Shown here piece by piece: positions 24,126 through 35,986 of a stretch of DNA of 64,000 nucleotides (positions are counted from its first letter, which is position 1; every line of letters starts with the position of its first letter). Source of the stretch: Parus major (Eukaryota > Chordata > Aves > Passeriformes > Paridae); NCBI RefSeq assembly GCF_001522545.3, contig NC_031769.1, forward strand, positions 70,395,687 through 70,459,686. The letters are read 5' to 3'. Made by a program: the position numbers and the translations under genes. The notes under the pieces are model-generated. The model worked only from the letters and a program-made list of their open reading frames with translations. It had not been told where the DNA came from and ran no database searches.

Positions 24126-27100
24126 CAAAACTGCGCTGTACTGAAGTAATACATTTTCCACCTTCTATTTTGTGTTCATATCAAGGATCATCATTACCTA
24201 AGAGCACCTAGCATAATACACTTAAGGACACCACATGCCTTTTGAAAACTGTTTTCCTCTTCTTTATCATGTAGTCCTTTTCTTAGGCATGATGCCTGCA
24301 ACAGTATAGGAATTTTCACTGTTTTTCTGTGAACTCTGAGAAATAATCTAGGATTTGTGAAGATAAAAGCTGGTTAGTTTTTAAAGAAAGATTTCTCTGC
24401 AGATTTAGAATTCTACCATTTTCTCTCCTCTGTAGCTTTTACTGGCAATCATTTTGTTTATACTTCCAAACTATTAACAAAAATAACATGCTGAAAATGG
24501 ATTTATGATTAGCCTCCCAGGATGCTCTGGCTGAATGATGATTCCCTACATGCTTCTATTTTCAGATCTATTTATTAGATTAAAAAATAACTATTAAACA
24601 TATATATCATTTTATGGTGATTATGCTCATTGTTTTTAATCAGAATGCTGCATAGTGCTTAACTGAATACTTCATAAGCCAAGAAAAGTACATAGAAACA
24701 TTGAAGAAAAGAAATTGTAATTCAGTGAAGCAAAACATCAAATTTGTCCTCTATGCTTAAAAATGTGGTGACTGACATTGTGGAATATTATTTTTTAATT
24801 CCCTCTGAAAATCAACTTATATTGGTTTTTCATTGCCTCGATATCATGCGCATAGATTCCAGTTAAGTTAAATTATACTATCAATTATATCCCTGGCATT
24901 TTGCAGCTCATCAGATTCATGTCTCAATCCCCACATTTGTAAAAAATAATCTTTACCTGATTTTAATATCTGTGGACGAGGAACATTTATTTTAACTATT
25001 ACAGTAGAAGTCCATTAAGAGGAAGATAAGCTTCTGATGTTTAGGGGAAAGATTTAATATTTACTGGACTATGTAGTTATTATTACTATGTACACATAAT
25101 TACTTTTACAGGTCTTTTCTGGAGGGTGCTGAATATGAAGCAAATTCATTTGGGTTGCTGCTCACCTGCCTTTGCATGGAAATACAGATACATATTATTC
25201 AACGTACCTCATGTACATTTCAGCTCTTGCACCCAGCGCTGTGCTAAGCCTCTTGAAATCAGTTGTCTACCCTTTTCTATGGAAATGTGTCTTCCAAAGA
25301 GCTGAGCACCCACTCCCTGACAGAGGCTGTGTGCTAATCAGGTTGTCATTACAAAGGCCACAGAGGTAACTGTGCAATTCTCTGCCAAAGTTAACATGAG
25401 GGATCGCTGCTGGGAAGGGCTGTTGTCCCAGGCAGTCACAGCGCAGTGCCTGCTAGGAAAAAAAAAGCACAGCAATTTAGTGTGCTGGACAGAAGAAGAT
25501 CACACTGATACAGACTTCTAACATAAAGAGAGAATTGGATGAAAAATGACTGACTGGACAGACTCCTTTTCAGATGGAAAGCAGAGAATGTGTCAAATGT
25601 CTCACCGACATCACTGAAAATATCATGAGGTCCTTCTGGCAGCTATTGGAGCAGCCACAGAAACTGGAATTATCTCTACAAGCTCTTATCAGTGAGATGT
25701 TAGGGGACTCTATGGATGTTACAAATTAGCTGACGTAGAAATATGTTCGGTTTCTTTAGTCCCTTTTTTAGGAAATTGGGAAATAAAGGGGAATGTATAG
25801 AACAAAACAGTAATATATTAAAAAATAGGTTAGCTACTACTTCTGATTTGAACACCATATATTTTATTTATAACCTTGGCCTTTTAATGCGACTAAATAT
25901 TTTAATGTATTCTTATTAAACCTTCATATTTGTGATATTTTGGGGTGACTTAAGTAGTTAAAACTATGTCCTATTTTCATTATTTTATCAGTCATCAGGA
26001 GACAAGGCTTGTTTTAATTTGGATTTGAATCCTACCATAGCATCTGAAAAATTACTCGTTGATGCAGAGATTTACCTTTTCCCACAGTGAAATTGAGGTG
26101 TTCTGCTACTTTCACGTGGTCTGGTTTTGACAGTTTTGACAATAAAAGGAAAAAAATCATTAATAGGAAACAAGTTTAAAAAAGCTGTTAATTGACATAG
26201 TTTTCTATAAGGCAGTCCATTAAGAGACTTTTTATTTTTTTGTGGTTTTAGTGTAGAATAACTTGAAATGTGTCTTGATTGGCAGTTCTAAACTTGGCTG
26301 ATGGCAGATGATTTCTCTGCCTGTTCAGACTTTCACAGGTTCATTGGCTGTGGAAGTTAGCATTGGTAGAAGTTCTGCTTTTTCACGGTTAGACCTCCAA
26401 GTAATAAATCTTCAAGAAAAATAATATGTATCAGCATAGGGAATGTTCTAATCTCACACATAAAATAAATTGCTGTTTTAAATCCCATCTGAACTTTTGT
26501 ATATAAAAACTGCCTTTCTCCTTTGTTTTGCTAGTGTGTATTTGTATGTGCTTATGCAACGATTGAAGTACACATTTACTTGGAGAACCTGTGGTCATTG
26601 AAAATAAATGGGTGTGTAGAGTGGGTGAGAGCAAAAATGAGTGTAGTTATTTTTAACATGGATTATTCAAAGAATTTGGGACTTTCCTTTAGTGAAAAGG
26701 GAGACATATTTCCAATTTCCTCCTATTGCATTACTAATCAGGTAACACTGGGAACTAAAATTGGACAGAGGAAATGATGGAGGCATGGGAGGGTTTTCCT
26801 TTCATTTGATGTCTGAGAGAGAACAGAGACAACCAGGGTTTCAATTTTCTTTGTTTGCTTGCTTTACATACTTTAGAAGCAAAAAAAAAAACCAACAAGA
26901 TAATAACTTTTTGATGTTAAGCACCCAATTTGAAATCACCAAAAAATAAAAATGAAAATTACTGATTAGGACTTCACACAGCCAAATGAATGTATTGCTT
27001 GAGGAATAACTATGAGTGAACAATTATTTGTCTGTTACCATACTTTTCATTTGGCACTTCATGTACCACTCTGAGAAATTATTAGAAACAAAGAGAAATG

Positions 27101-28288
27101 CAATGCTACTTGGCATATAAAGCATAAATACTTACTCTAATACAACACTTCATTTCATGTGCCAAAAGAAAAAGATAAATTATTCCTCTTTTGTACATTA
27201 CACATATTATAGATGGCAATAGAGATGATATATAAAATATTTCAGCTCTAGCAACAGCATACAAAACCAAACACTGTCATCCAGAATCTAGAAGTGCTTT
27301 AGAAAGATAGACAAGCATTTTATTTCCATTTTGAACACTAGCAAGCAAAGACCAAATGTATTAAGCAGTCCATGTAACGTCACATGAATCAGTCACAGAG
27401 TCTGCGTTTGAAACTTCTAAAAATACACCGATTCATTAGCTCATGGATTTCTTGTCAGTGTCTTGAGCTTCTAAAGTATTCATCCTTTCCCTACCACTCC
27501 ACACCTCCAATTTTTATGCTGTAATCCTATCAATTTTCTTTATCCTACTGTGTAACATTTCAACTTTCAGATTAAAAGTATTTTAATACAGGATTATGAA
27601 GTGGTTCTTGCTGATTTAGCTCTTTTCTGCTCTTATTACACCAGAGTTTTTTTAATAAGTGTATGCTTGCAGTAAATCTTTCTTCTCACAGCTATGATTG
27701 TTCTTTACATTTTTTCCTAATCTGTGCTAGACTGCTGCTGATTACCCTCTTTCAGAGGTGAGTTTCCTAAATGCTGGCCCCGCATATATATAAAGTTTAG
27801 GAATCTTTCAATATGCAACTTTTTATAAGTTAGATCTGAAGGGGCATTATTTCTCAAAGGTGGAGTAATTTTAGCAGAGAATTTAAAAAAAAAAATCAAG
27901 TGTCACTTGTTATTCATTCTTTATTCCAGATGAACAGGATACCTTTCTCATGTCTTAAAGTCCAAGGACAACCAAAGTCTTGAAAGACCACACAATTTTT
28001 AATTCTAATTTTCATAAAATACTAGATATGAAAAAGGGTTGCCATGAATAAAGTGTCTGTTTAAGAGGCTGTACATGTTTTCAGAAGGGCAAAAAGGGGT
28101 AGGAGTTTTTAAACAGAAAAGAGCTACAGATCACAGAAAGGCAAACAAAAAATAAATTATTTTTGATTAAAAAAACCCAATTAATTACATTAAATGTAAC
28201 TAAGTCTATCTCTTAAAATTAAACTTCTGATAATTCTTTTCATCAAGAAAAACATTAGTAAAATTAAATTGATTCTTCAGTGCATTTT
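24126..28288. other. AT-rich non-coding DNA, nothing recognised
   Basis: No gene or named repeat is visible. A slightly more balanced stretch near 25,160-25,740 has short frames on the plus strand but no domain or convincing exon boundaries. An A run at about 26,880 is simple sequence. Confidence 0.6.
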
Positions 28289-28344
28289 TTAAAAGGAAAC
28301 TAAACATTATGAATCAGTATATTAATTATGACTGGAACAGGAAA
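28289..28344. repeat. 56-bp direct repeat, copy 1
   Basis: It begins ttaaaaggaaactaaac and ends ctggaacaggaaa, and is identical over 56 bp to 28361-28416. Complete identity in otherwise unique AT-rich DNA points to a recent duplication. Confidence 0.95.
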
Positions 28345-28359
28345 CACATCTAGATGTGT
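28344..28359. repeat. 16-bp perfect palindrome between direct repeats
   Basis: The sequence acacatctagatgtgt equals its own reverse complement. It fills the gap between the two 56-bp copies, sharing its first base with copy 1. It could have helped form the duplication through a hairpin during replication or repair. Confidence 0.9.
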
Positions 28360-28360
28360 A

Positions 28361-28416
28361 TTAAAAGGAAACTAAACATTATGAATCAGTATATTAATTA
28401 TGACTGGAACAGGAAA
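28361..28416. repeat. 56-bp direct repeat, copy 2
   Basis: This is the second identical copy, offset by 72 bp from the first. The sequences diverge right after 28416 (c after copy 1, a after copy 2). Confidence 0.95.
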
Positions 28417-31015
28417 ACTGTTTCAAAATAAAGATATTATCACCCATTACATGGAGATTCACTACATTATTATTTTTTAAATATTAGAAAATATATGACA
28501 TTGCCTGCCTGCTGGGTTTATAATGCAATGGTTGGCTTACCCTTTGGTATTATGGACACATAGAAGCAGCAATGTTTATAAGATAGGGTCAATTGCATAA
28601 CTGATCATGCTGACAACTGTTAATCGTGATAACTTCTGCATTTTCAGAACCATTTAGAAAGAAATTTAAATGTAATCAATAAACCAACATAGAATGGAGA
28701 GTCTAGAGTTCTTTCAGGGAATTGCTAAGATTGCTAAGCCATTGACAGCTATTATAACACTTTTAATGTGAAGCAGCACCTGAACAGGATACAAACCGAA
28801 AAAATGGAATGGAATCCTTGACGGAATATTGATCCTAGACAAGTTATCTTAAATTCCATAGTAATTGCCAATAAATTGGGCCAGCATTCAGTAACTAATT
28901 GTAGTGCTTTTTGATATCTCTACATCCATATCTACTGACCTTTACTCTTTGTTATGTGGAAAATTTAGGACTTTTTAAAAGCCTTCTGTCTAAAACAAAT
29001 AAACTCTGAAAAAATAAAGGGTTGTACATTGACAGGTAGAAGTTAATGCTGCAAGCTAAGTTGTAGGTATGATCATTATTCTTACTAGTGGAGAAAGAAT
29101 GCAGAATTTCAGTGCATTGATTCCATTTAGTAATTTATGTTTTTTAAGTGCATTCCTTAATGTTTATAACTTACCTATCATACTCTTTTGGAAACAGTTT
29201 ACACTCTGAAACTTCAAAATACTGAAATGCTTTCTATGTTCATATATTCTAAGTGCCCTAGGTAGGTAGATACTGGGATTTAACACACCATGTCTCTAAA
29301 CAGGACCACAACTGAAATAAATTTTCCAGGAAGAGTCTGGAGAGGCACCTGGATGACTGTGAAGAAAGCAGAGCAATGATTACTTCATTCCTTTGCATAA
29401 TGCAAAATCATTAATTGAATAAAATCAGGGAATTACTAGCTGCTGATATTACTGACTAATGCCTCTTGCTGTAATGTATAATGAAGATCCATTAGGGTTA
29501 ATGATCTCTGTAGAGCTCACATATTGGAGTTTAGAGAATTTCTCCTTAGAAAACATTACCTATTGACAACCACAGAGTCACTCTGGATTACTGAAGAACA
29601 AAGACAAGGATGTGACCCATTTACATGCCCCCATTGGTCTTTCCTGTCTGACACAGTCCCCCAAGGAGGTTTCATTATCCATTGTTCAAGCTTCTGCTTT
29701 CCTTAATGGGCTCTAACTAACCTATGGTTTCTGCCAGAATAAGGTGTGGGGTCACTGAGCAGACAGTGAGCCCAAGGAAGGATTAGTCTGTCTGTTACAG
29801 AACACCCTGTGAGAATGCAGGAGCTGAGAGTAGAAAGCGGCATCCTACGCAGTACAGAAAATCTGGTACCATCTTTGCTTCAACATATTGAAGCTAAAAG
29901 CTCAAGTTAGTTTTCAACCTTTTACTGAAAACAAAATTCTTGTAACAAAGTGTTCAACTAAGTAGGAAGTTATTGTTCACAATATCACATATATGTCTTT
30001 ATGTATACACGCACAGGTAACTACAAAGGATTTGAGCAGAAATCTCCTACTGTTTCACTTTTTTCAAATTTCTTTACACTATGTGTTGATATAAAACATT
30101 CAGACTGATTTCTTGAACTATCTACAAGTTCTAAATCTCACTGTTAGAAATACCACCTTGCTTTTACCATGAACCTTCAGAAAATCATGTTTGACTATGA
30201 ACTGCACACCCAAGTAAATGTATTGAATAGTGAATCTCCACTCCAAAAGGACTCTGATGAGCTGCATAGATTTATCTTTTTTATGAGGCATAAAGTATTA
30301 ATATAAATAAATTATAAACACCTGCAAATTCTAAATGCTTTCAGTACATAGGTTCAAGTCTTCTCTGGTTTAAAAAATGCTGCTGAAGAGGACACTTGAT
30401 AACTTCATACAGAAGGTGACTTGGAACTTCAGTTATAAGAAAGTGACTGAGTAACAGGACGTGGACCAAGGCGAATGCAGAAAAAGGAGTTGGGGTAGGA
30501 TGATTCATTTGCTGCAAGGTCAGTCACTTCAGATTTAGCTTATGTATTAAAACTATTATTTGCTATTAAATCTAAATAATTTCCTATAGAGAGTATGGGA
30601 AAATCTTTAAAACATGGCTTGATGAATGTGAACACAGTGTGTCTTTGGGATGTGTACTTCAAGAGTCACCAATTTCCAAAAGCTGCGACAGAAAAGTTTG
30701 TTTCTATAAGCTGTAGCAGTATCATATATTCCTTTCATTTACCAAAATGTGAAAACCGTCCTATTTCACTTTATGGTTTCTCCAAGGAATAAAGCAATAA
30801 TCCTTAACTCCTCCTCAATATATAAGATGTTTTTCTGAGGTACATCTAATGAATTTAGGGGAACAAATCCTTCAGTAGTTCAGCAGAACTTATGATGCTG
30901 AGTTAGATGTCACTCTTAGACTCTAGTTAGGAAAGATGGAAGATTTAAAAAAGAAAGAAAGTTGACCTCTTAAAGTTGCTGTAAGTTGTCAGATGCCTAA
31001 ATGTCACACATTGAA
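28417..31015. other. AT-rich non-coding DNA, nothing recognised
   Basis: No gene or named repeat is recognised. Frames at 29524-29706 and 30595-30792 are short and lack domains. Confidence 0.6.
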
Positions 31016-31051
31016 GAAAAAAAAAAAGAAAAAGAAAAAGAAAAAATCAAA
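31016..31051. repeat. (AAAAAG)n A-rich simple repeat
   Basis: An A run followed by several aaaaag units. Confidence 0.88.
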
Positions 31052-32689
31052 AAAACCCCAAATATGCAAGGTAATGACTTCCTCATTTCAAATGATATGG
31101 AGAAACCTAGGATCTAAAGAGTCACCATGTATTTAATGTCCTTAAAGGAAGGTGACTGAAAATTGCTCTGTCTGAAAAGAAAAATAATGACATTAGTATA
31201 ACAGTAAAGACTCATTTATCTCTTTTGACATCCTGCCTATATTTGTGATCCCTAAAAACACCAAACAAATGAAAAAACTGAAATCCCACTGTCAACAACA
31301 ACAAAAAGGAAATTAAATAGAAATTGTGTCTGTTCTTGTCTTAAAAGCACGCCTACTAAAATAAGTCAATATTTTCTAGTTTTAAATAACAAGAACTACC
31401 AGTCACTACAATAAATACAAATTTACTGCTTCCCAGTAGTGGATCCAGAGGAGGGAAAAGGAAGACCACTATTAACCTCTAATTATCCATCTTCTCCAGC
31501 AAATAAAAATCCTTCCAAAAAAAAACCAAATAGACATCAAACACCATTCCTATAATGCTGCAGAGAACATCCTTAAAATCATTATGTCAAAGGAATGTTC
31601 CTAAATATCTTGATAATTGCAGGCTTGAAATGCACTTTGCAATGCAATGCAAGAATGAGGATGAAATAATATTAGGGCTCTGTCTCTGTCTCAATTGCAA
31701 TCTACTTGAGAATACAGATTATAGAACGTTAAAAAGAAAGTCACCACATCCATCAGTGTGGGAGACTAAATAAGATCATTTATACCCCTTGAAGAGGATA
31801 GAATCCATATCTATCTCCATTCCAACATTGGATAAACAGATCAAGAGTGTGCAAAAGGCAGCTTGACTCCAATTCATACATGAGAGACCTCTTGCATTCC
31901 ATCAGTCTTCTCCCATGTTATTGTTTGCTAACTCAGATAAAATGACCCCCTTAATTAAAGGACTGCCTGACTCATTGAAGGTTTCTGCAACCCAGCTGCA
32001 AGATAGACTTCAAGCTGCTTGTGTGGGAGGGCGGAAAGCTGGACCTCATCTTAGGTGGGGGAAAATAGCAGAGGAGCTACCAATTTATGGCTGACAGATG
32101 GGACTTGTTGCAAGTGAAGTGAAGAATCACACTGCTGTTCAGAGGGTGCAACTCAGAAAAAATGCTTCTTGGTTCAGATTGGTACCAGGGATTTGAAGCC
32201 TCAATGAACTGTCTATGGAAGGAATGATTGGAGAAGGGAGCTTCTTGGGAAGCTGGTGGATAAACAACCACTCCAAAATTTACAAATTCTGGTGAAAATG
32301 TCAGAAAAAGAGGGTAAGAGTCCACAGAAGAGAGACTGTCCTTCCCAAGTACCTCACAGCCAATAGGTGGTCCCTACAGCCCCTTTAGCGAAGCTGTATG
32401 TAGCTGGTTCTGAGATGTCGGGAAACTCCTGGTGCTGTCCGCAGTAGGTGAGCCAGGGTACAGCCAATGGAAAAGATCTTAAGAAGACTCATTGAAAATA
32501 AAGATGGGGATCTGTTGGTAACTTTTCCCCTTGGTTCCTTGTGATCCCCAGACACCTTTTTTCTAGTCAGAGCAGCACTCCTCTGCCCTGAATGAGGAAA
32601 CTGACAAATGAAGTGGGAAAAGTCCCTGAAAAAACAGATATATTTTACTGATGTGTTTAGGTGTTTTAAGCCACAGCAGATGGCTCAAA
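31052..32689. other. Mostly unidentified; GC-richer from about 31,960
   Basis: The first part is plain AT-rich DNA. From about 31,960 to 32,690 composition becomes more balanced and the sequence leads directly into the retroviral pro-pol remnant. It could therefore hold decayed upstream retroviral (gag/pro) sequence. I cannot identify a gag domain or zinc knuckle in any frame, so this is not claimed. Confidence 0.4.
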
Positions 32690-33424
32690 TTAAATGTTGG
32701 TTGCCTGGTGATAACCTTACTGAGACCATGATGATATTGGCTTCTTTCCCTTTGAATATTATGGGACTGGGCCTCCTGAAGGGGAAAACTCGGGTGTATT
32801 CTAAGGGAAAGGAGTAGAAATTCAGTTCCTCTGTGCTCTCAGTAAGGCTTTTACAAGCTGCTCCTGCAGCTGTCCAGGTACTGAACGTAAAGCCTTATCC
32901 TCTACCACTAGTGACCAGAGATGGAATTGCTGAAGTCATTCAAGAGTTAAAGGAGAGGAGAAGTGTTGTTCAGAGACACTCTTCCTGTAGTTCACCTCTG
33001 TGGCCTGTTAGTAAGCTGAACAGTGGCCACTGTGGCTTGAACGGTGGTTCCTGACTGTGGCCTGAATGCGAGTACGGGTCCCTTGGCTGCAGCGACACCT
33101 AATACAGCCAAACTGACTTCCACCATTCAGGAGCAAGCACGCCTTGTTTCAGCTACAATCAAGGTACAGGACATGACTGAATGGCTCCCTTAAGAGAGGT
33201 AGATGAGGAATGTTTTACTCTCAGGTGGGAAAGAGTACAGTACACTCTTCTCCCACAGGGATACTGGCACTCACTCACTACAGCCCATCACAGCCGAGCT
33301 CTTGAGCTGAAGGGAATGGCCAGATGGGAATGCCAAGGTATATCAATACATTGATGATGCATTGGTTAGGGGTGCTGATATCACTGAGGTGGGACTCACC
33401 CAAATAATTTTACCACATGGTCAA
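32690..33424 (+). pseudogene. Decayed endogenous retrovirus pro-pol fragment with YIDD motif
   Basis: This is a plus-strand fossil of a retroviral polyprotein. A first frame (about 32,690-32,815) resembles the end of an aspartic protease domain. A second (about 32,833-33,055) resembles the protease/reverse-transcriptase linker and the first reverse-transcriptase strands (words YPLP, GIAEVI, LKERRSVV, PLWPVSK). A third frame continues from 33,065. After further breaks, LLPQGY (near 33,245) and the catalytic YIDD signature (33,347-33,358) appear. At least two frameshifts and several stops interrupt it, so it is inactive. RNase H, integrase, env and LTRs are not seen next to it: the sequence stops at a perfect inverted repeat and a CR1. 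The retroviral class is not assignable by eye. Confidence 0.85.
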
Positions 33425-33447
33425 AAATAATTGACCATGTGGTAAAA
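33408..33447. repeat. Perfect inverted repeat, 17-bp arms, 6-base loop
   Basis: Arm ttttaccacatggtcaa (33408-33424) and arm ttgaccatgtggtaaaa (33431-33447) are exact reverse complements separated by aaataa. The left arm lies in the same frame as the upstream pol fragment. The right arm sits just before the 5' truncation point of the downstream CR1, so it is probably an inverted copy made at that junction. Confidence 0.95.
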
Positions 33448-33448
33448 A

Positions 33449-33720
33449 TAAGTCTGCAGGGTGTCAAGAGGATGGATGCAGGCTCTTCTTGGTGGTGCCA
33501 CACGATAGGATAAGAGGCAATAGGCAGGAACTGGAACACAGGATGAGGAAGAACTTGTTACCTTGTTGTGACTGAGCACTGGAACAGATTGCCTAGAAAG
33601 GCTGTGGAGTGAATATCTCTTTTCCTGTCCAGAAAGCTGTCCAGTCACAATCTCAAGTAGCATGCTCTGGGGGACCCTGGTTTAGCAGGGAGTTTGGGCC
33701 TCCAATAGTGTTTTCCAGAC
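33449..33720 (+). mobile_element. CR1 LINE 3' fragment, plus strand
   Basis: The sequence gaggatggatgcaggctctt, then aagaggcaataggcaggaac, actggaacacaggatgagga and gagcactggaacagattgcc matches the widespread avian CR1 ORF2 end and 3' tail. It continues with gggggaccctggtttagcag. The copy is truncated at its 5' end right beside the inverted repeat, and its last part is degraded, with no clear terminal octamers. Its stop codons leave no usable frame. The layout implies that the CR1 inserted into or next to the ERV fragment. Confidence 0.9.
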
Positions 33721-35956
33721 CAGATCTACTGGACTAATGGCTTACAAAATTTTCATCACTGCTCTCTTCACTTCCACAGTGATCATTCTATATGACATAA
33801 TTACAAAGAAAATGGAGAGAATTTTGAATTTTAGAGTCAATATTTTATCCAAAAAATTATATATATGTAATATTTATATAGAAAAATATACATTAATGCA
33901 CAAATACACAAATATACATAAAAGGGTTAAGAAAATTTCTCATTTGCATTTCACAAAGTGCAGAAATTTCTATTTTGTTTGGTCCCTTTGTCCCTCTCTA
34001 AAAAGTTACTTCTTAAACAAACCATAACACTGCTAAAAAGGTAGATGGAAGGAAAAACCTTTTTGTACAAAACAATAAAACAAGGTTCCTTGAACAAGTA
34101 CCAGACAGTAAAGAGATCATGCAGGACTTTGGAAACACATGGCAGTACTTAATCTTGAAATAAAATATTGAATTTACTATATTTGGGGCTACAGAGATTT
34201 TGAAAATATTTCATGCCTCATTTGCTTCGCGAGTTATTTAGTCTCAATGAAATATCAAAGATGAAATCATAATAATTTTATGGCAAATTGCCAGAATAAT
34301 TTTATTTAACTACTTTGCACCTGGTTATTTGTCCTTTTTTGGCTGATTACTTTTGTAATGACTAGACAGCCAGGTCTGGAGCTGCAGGTATTTCAGTAAC
34401 AGCATACTCTGATTAAAACAACTTTCCTTCTTTGTTGGTGGAAAAAGAAAAGTAAAGAAATAAAAACTAACAAAAAACCCCACCAAACCCATAACTGACC
34501 ACCACCATTAAAAAAAAAAAAGCAATAATAATAAAACTTCTCACAATGACTTTTCAGATGTGCCAAATACACAAATCCATGTCAGATGATAGCCTCAGAA
34601 CAATTAGCTGTGATAGATGAGTTTGTCCAAATTGAGGTATTCAAACTGAAGAATATATGATTAGATTTCTAATAAAACCTAACTTTAACAGCATAAACAA
34701 CTATGTTCAGTTGTTTTATTCCATAGATTCTTGAAGATACAAGAAATGCAATGTTAGAAATGCAAAGTTGCACTTTAGAAAGGCCCAACTTTGATGTAAG
34801 GCCTTAGGAAATAAATAAACCTTGTAGGTGAGCGTGGGGAGGCAGCAGTATGTTCTACATCAATTGTGTAAATTGTAACCCAAAAAAATACTTTATTTCA
34901 TCACATACTGGGCAACATTTTCAGAAATATCTGTCTTGTAAAATCACATGATCTCTCTGTTTTTTATTTTAATTTTCATTTTAATGGCTGTACCTTCATT
35001 TCCTTCTTAGCTATGAAAAAATGAACTGAAATCTATACCTACATAAAAAAGAAATTAATATAGACTTAACAAAATTAAGCACAGAGTTTTTTAGAGGGTA
35101 ACTTTTGAAAGACTGCCAAAAATAATGTAATTTGTGCTATACTTGCACAATTAACCTGCTTTGTGAGTTTATAGAACCTTCTACTTTTAAAAAGTAGATG
35201 AAGTGCTAATTCTACTGATTTGAAGTCTAGAGGCTGCCCTGTTTAAACTATGTAAATTACCAACCTAAAGCAATTACTCCATCTTATTGTCATCTTATCA
35301 TTAATTCTCTACAGGTTAAACAAATTTGGATTAATATTTGCAATTTCCACATTGCATCAGCGGCTCTTCCAGCATATTATCTTAAGACAAATTAATTAAG
35401 ACAAACTAGTATTATAGCTATGCATTTTTGAGAAGAAAAAGAGATTCTGATATTGCTACTGTGGTATACTAAACTGCCAGAGATATTAATGTATATCTCA
35501 AATATTTCAAGTCATTACTTTTAGTCTGATAACATCCATACTAATTATATAGACTACAAAACATCCAAAGCCATATGATTACATCAGGAGCTTATCCTAG
35601 ACTTACACTGCTCCAAGCTTTTGCATACTTATTTAGAATTTTCTGTCCATGTATCACCTAGTATATGAAAGCATTGACATGCCCTATGTTTGCTACAATT
35701 CAATCTATTTGTTTGACATGCTGACCATATGTATAGTGGAAAATGTACACAGGTGTAAATAAGATCTAAAATGTTGAAAGAAGAGAACAGACTCTGTAAG
35801 ACAGCAGTGAGAATGGGATCTTTTGGTTAATGATCTGACAGAGTATTTTCTCTCTTGGCTCACCTGCAGCAGCTGCATGTCACTTTATTCATGCATATTC
35901 ACTTCCTCAGATCTAACTTCCAAAGAGTCTGGACAGTTTGGATTTAAAAATAATTT
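33721..35956. other. AT-rich non-coding DNA, nothing recognised
   Basis: It is very A/T-rich (for example 33,850-33,930). The 96-codon frame at 33737-34027 is rich in I, K, Y and F, as expected from composition, and lacks any domain. Confidence 0.6.
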
Positions 35957-35986
35957 AAAAAAAAAGAAAAAAAAAGAAAAAAAAAG
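35957..35986. repeat. Perfect decamer repeat (A9G)x3
   Basis: Three exact copies of nine A followed by G. Confidence 0.92.

Noticed and set aside
33365..33373. ggttagggg resembling a telomere repeat
   Set aside because: A single isolated unit that lies in the coding frame of the retroviral pol fragment.
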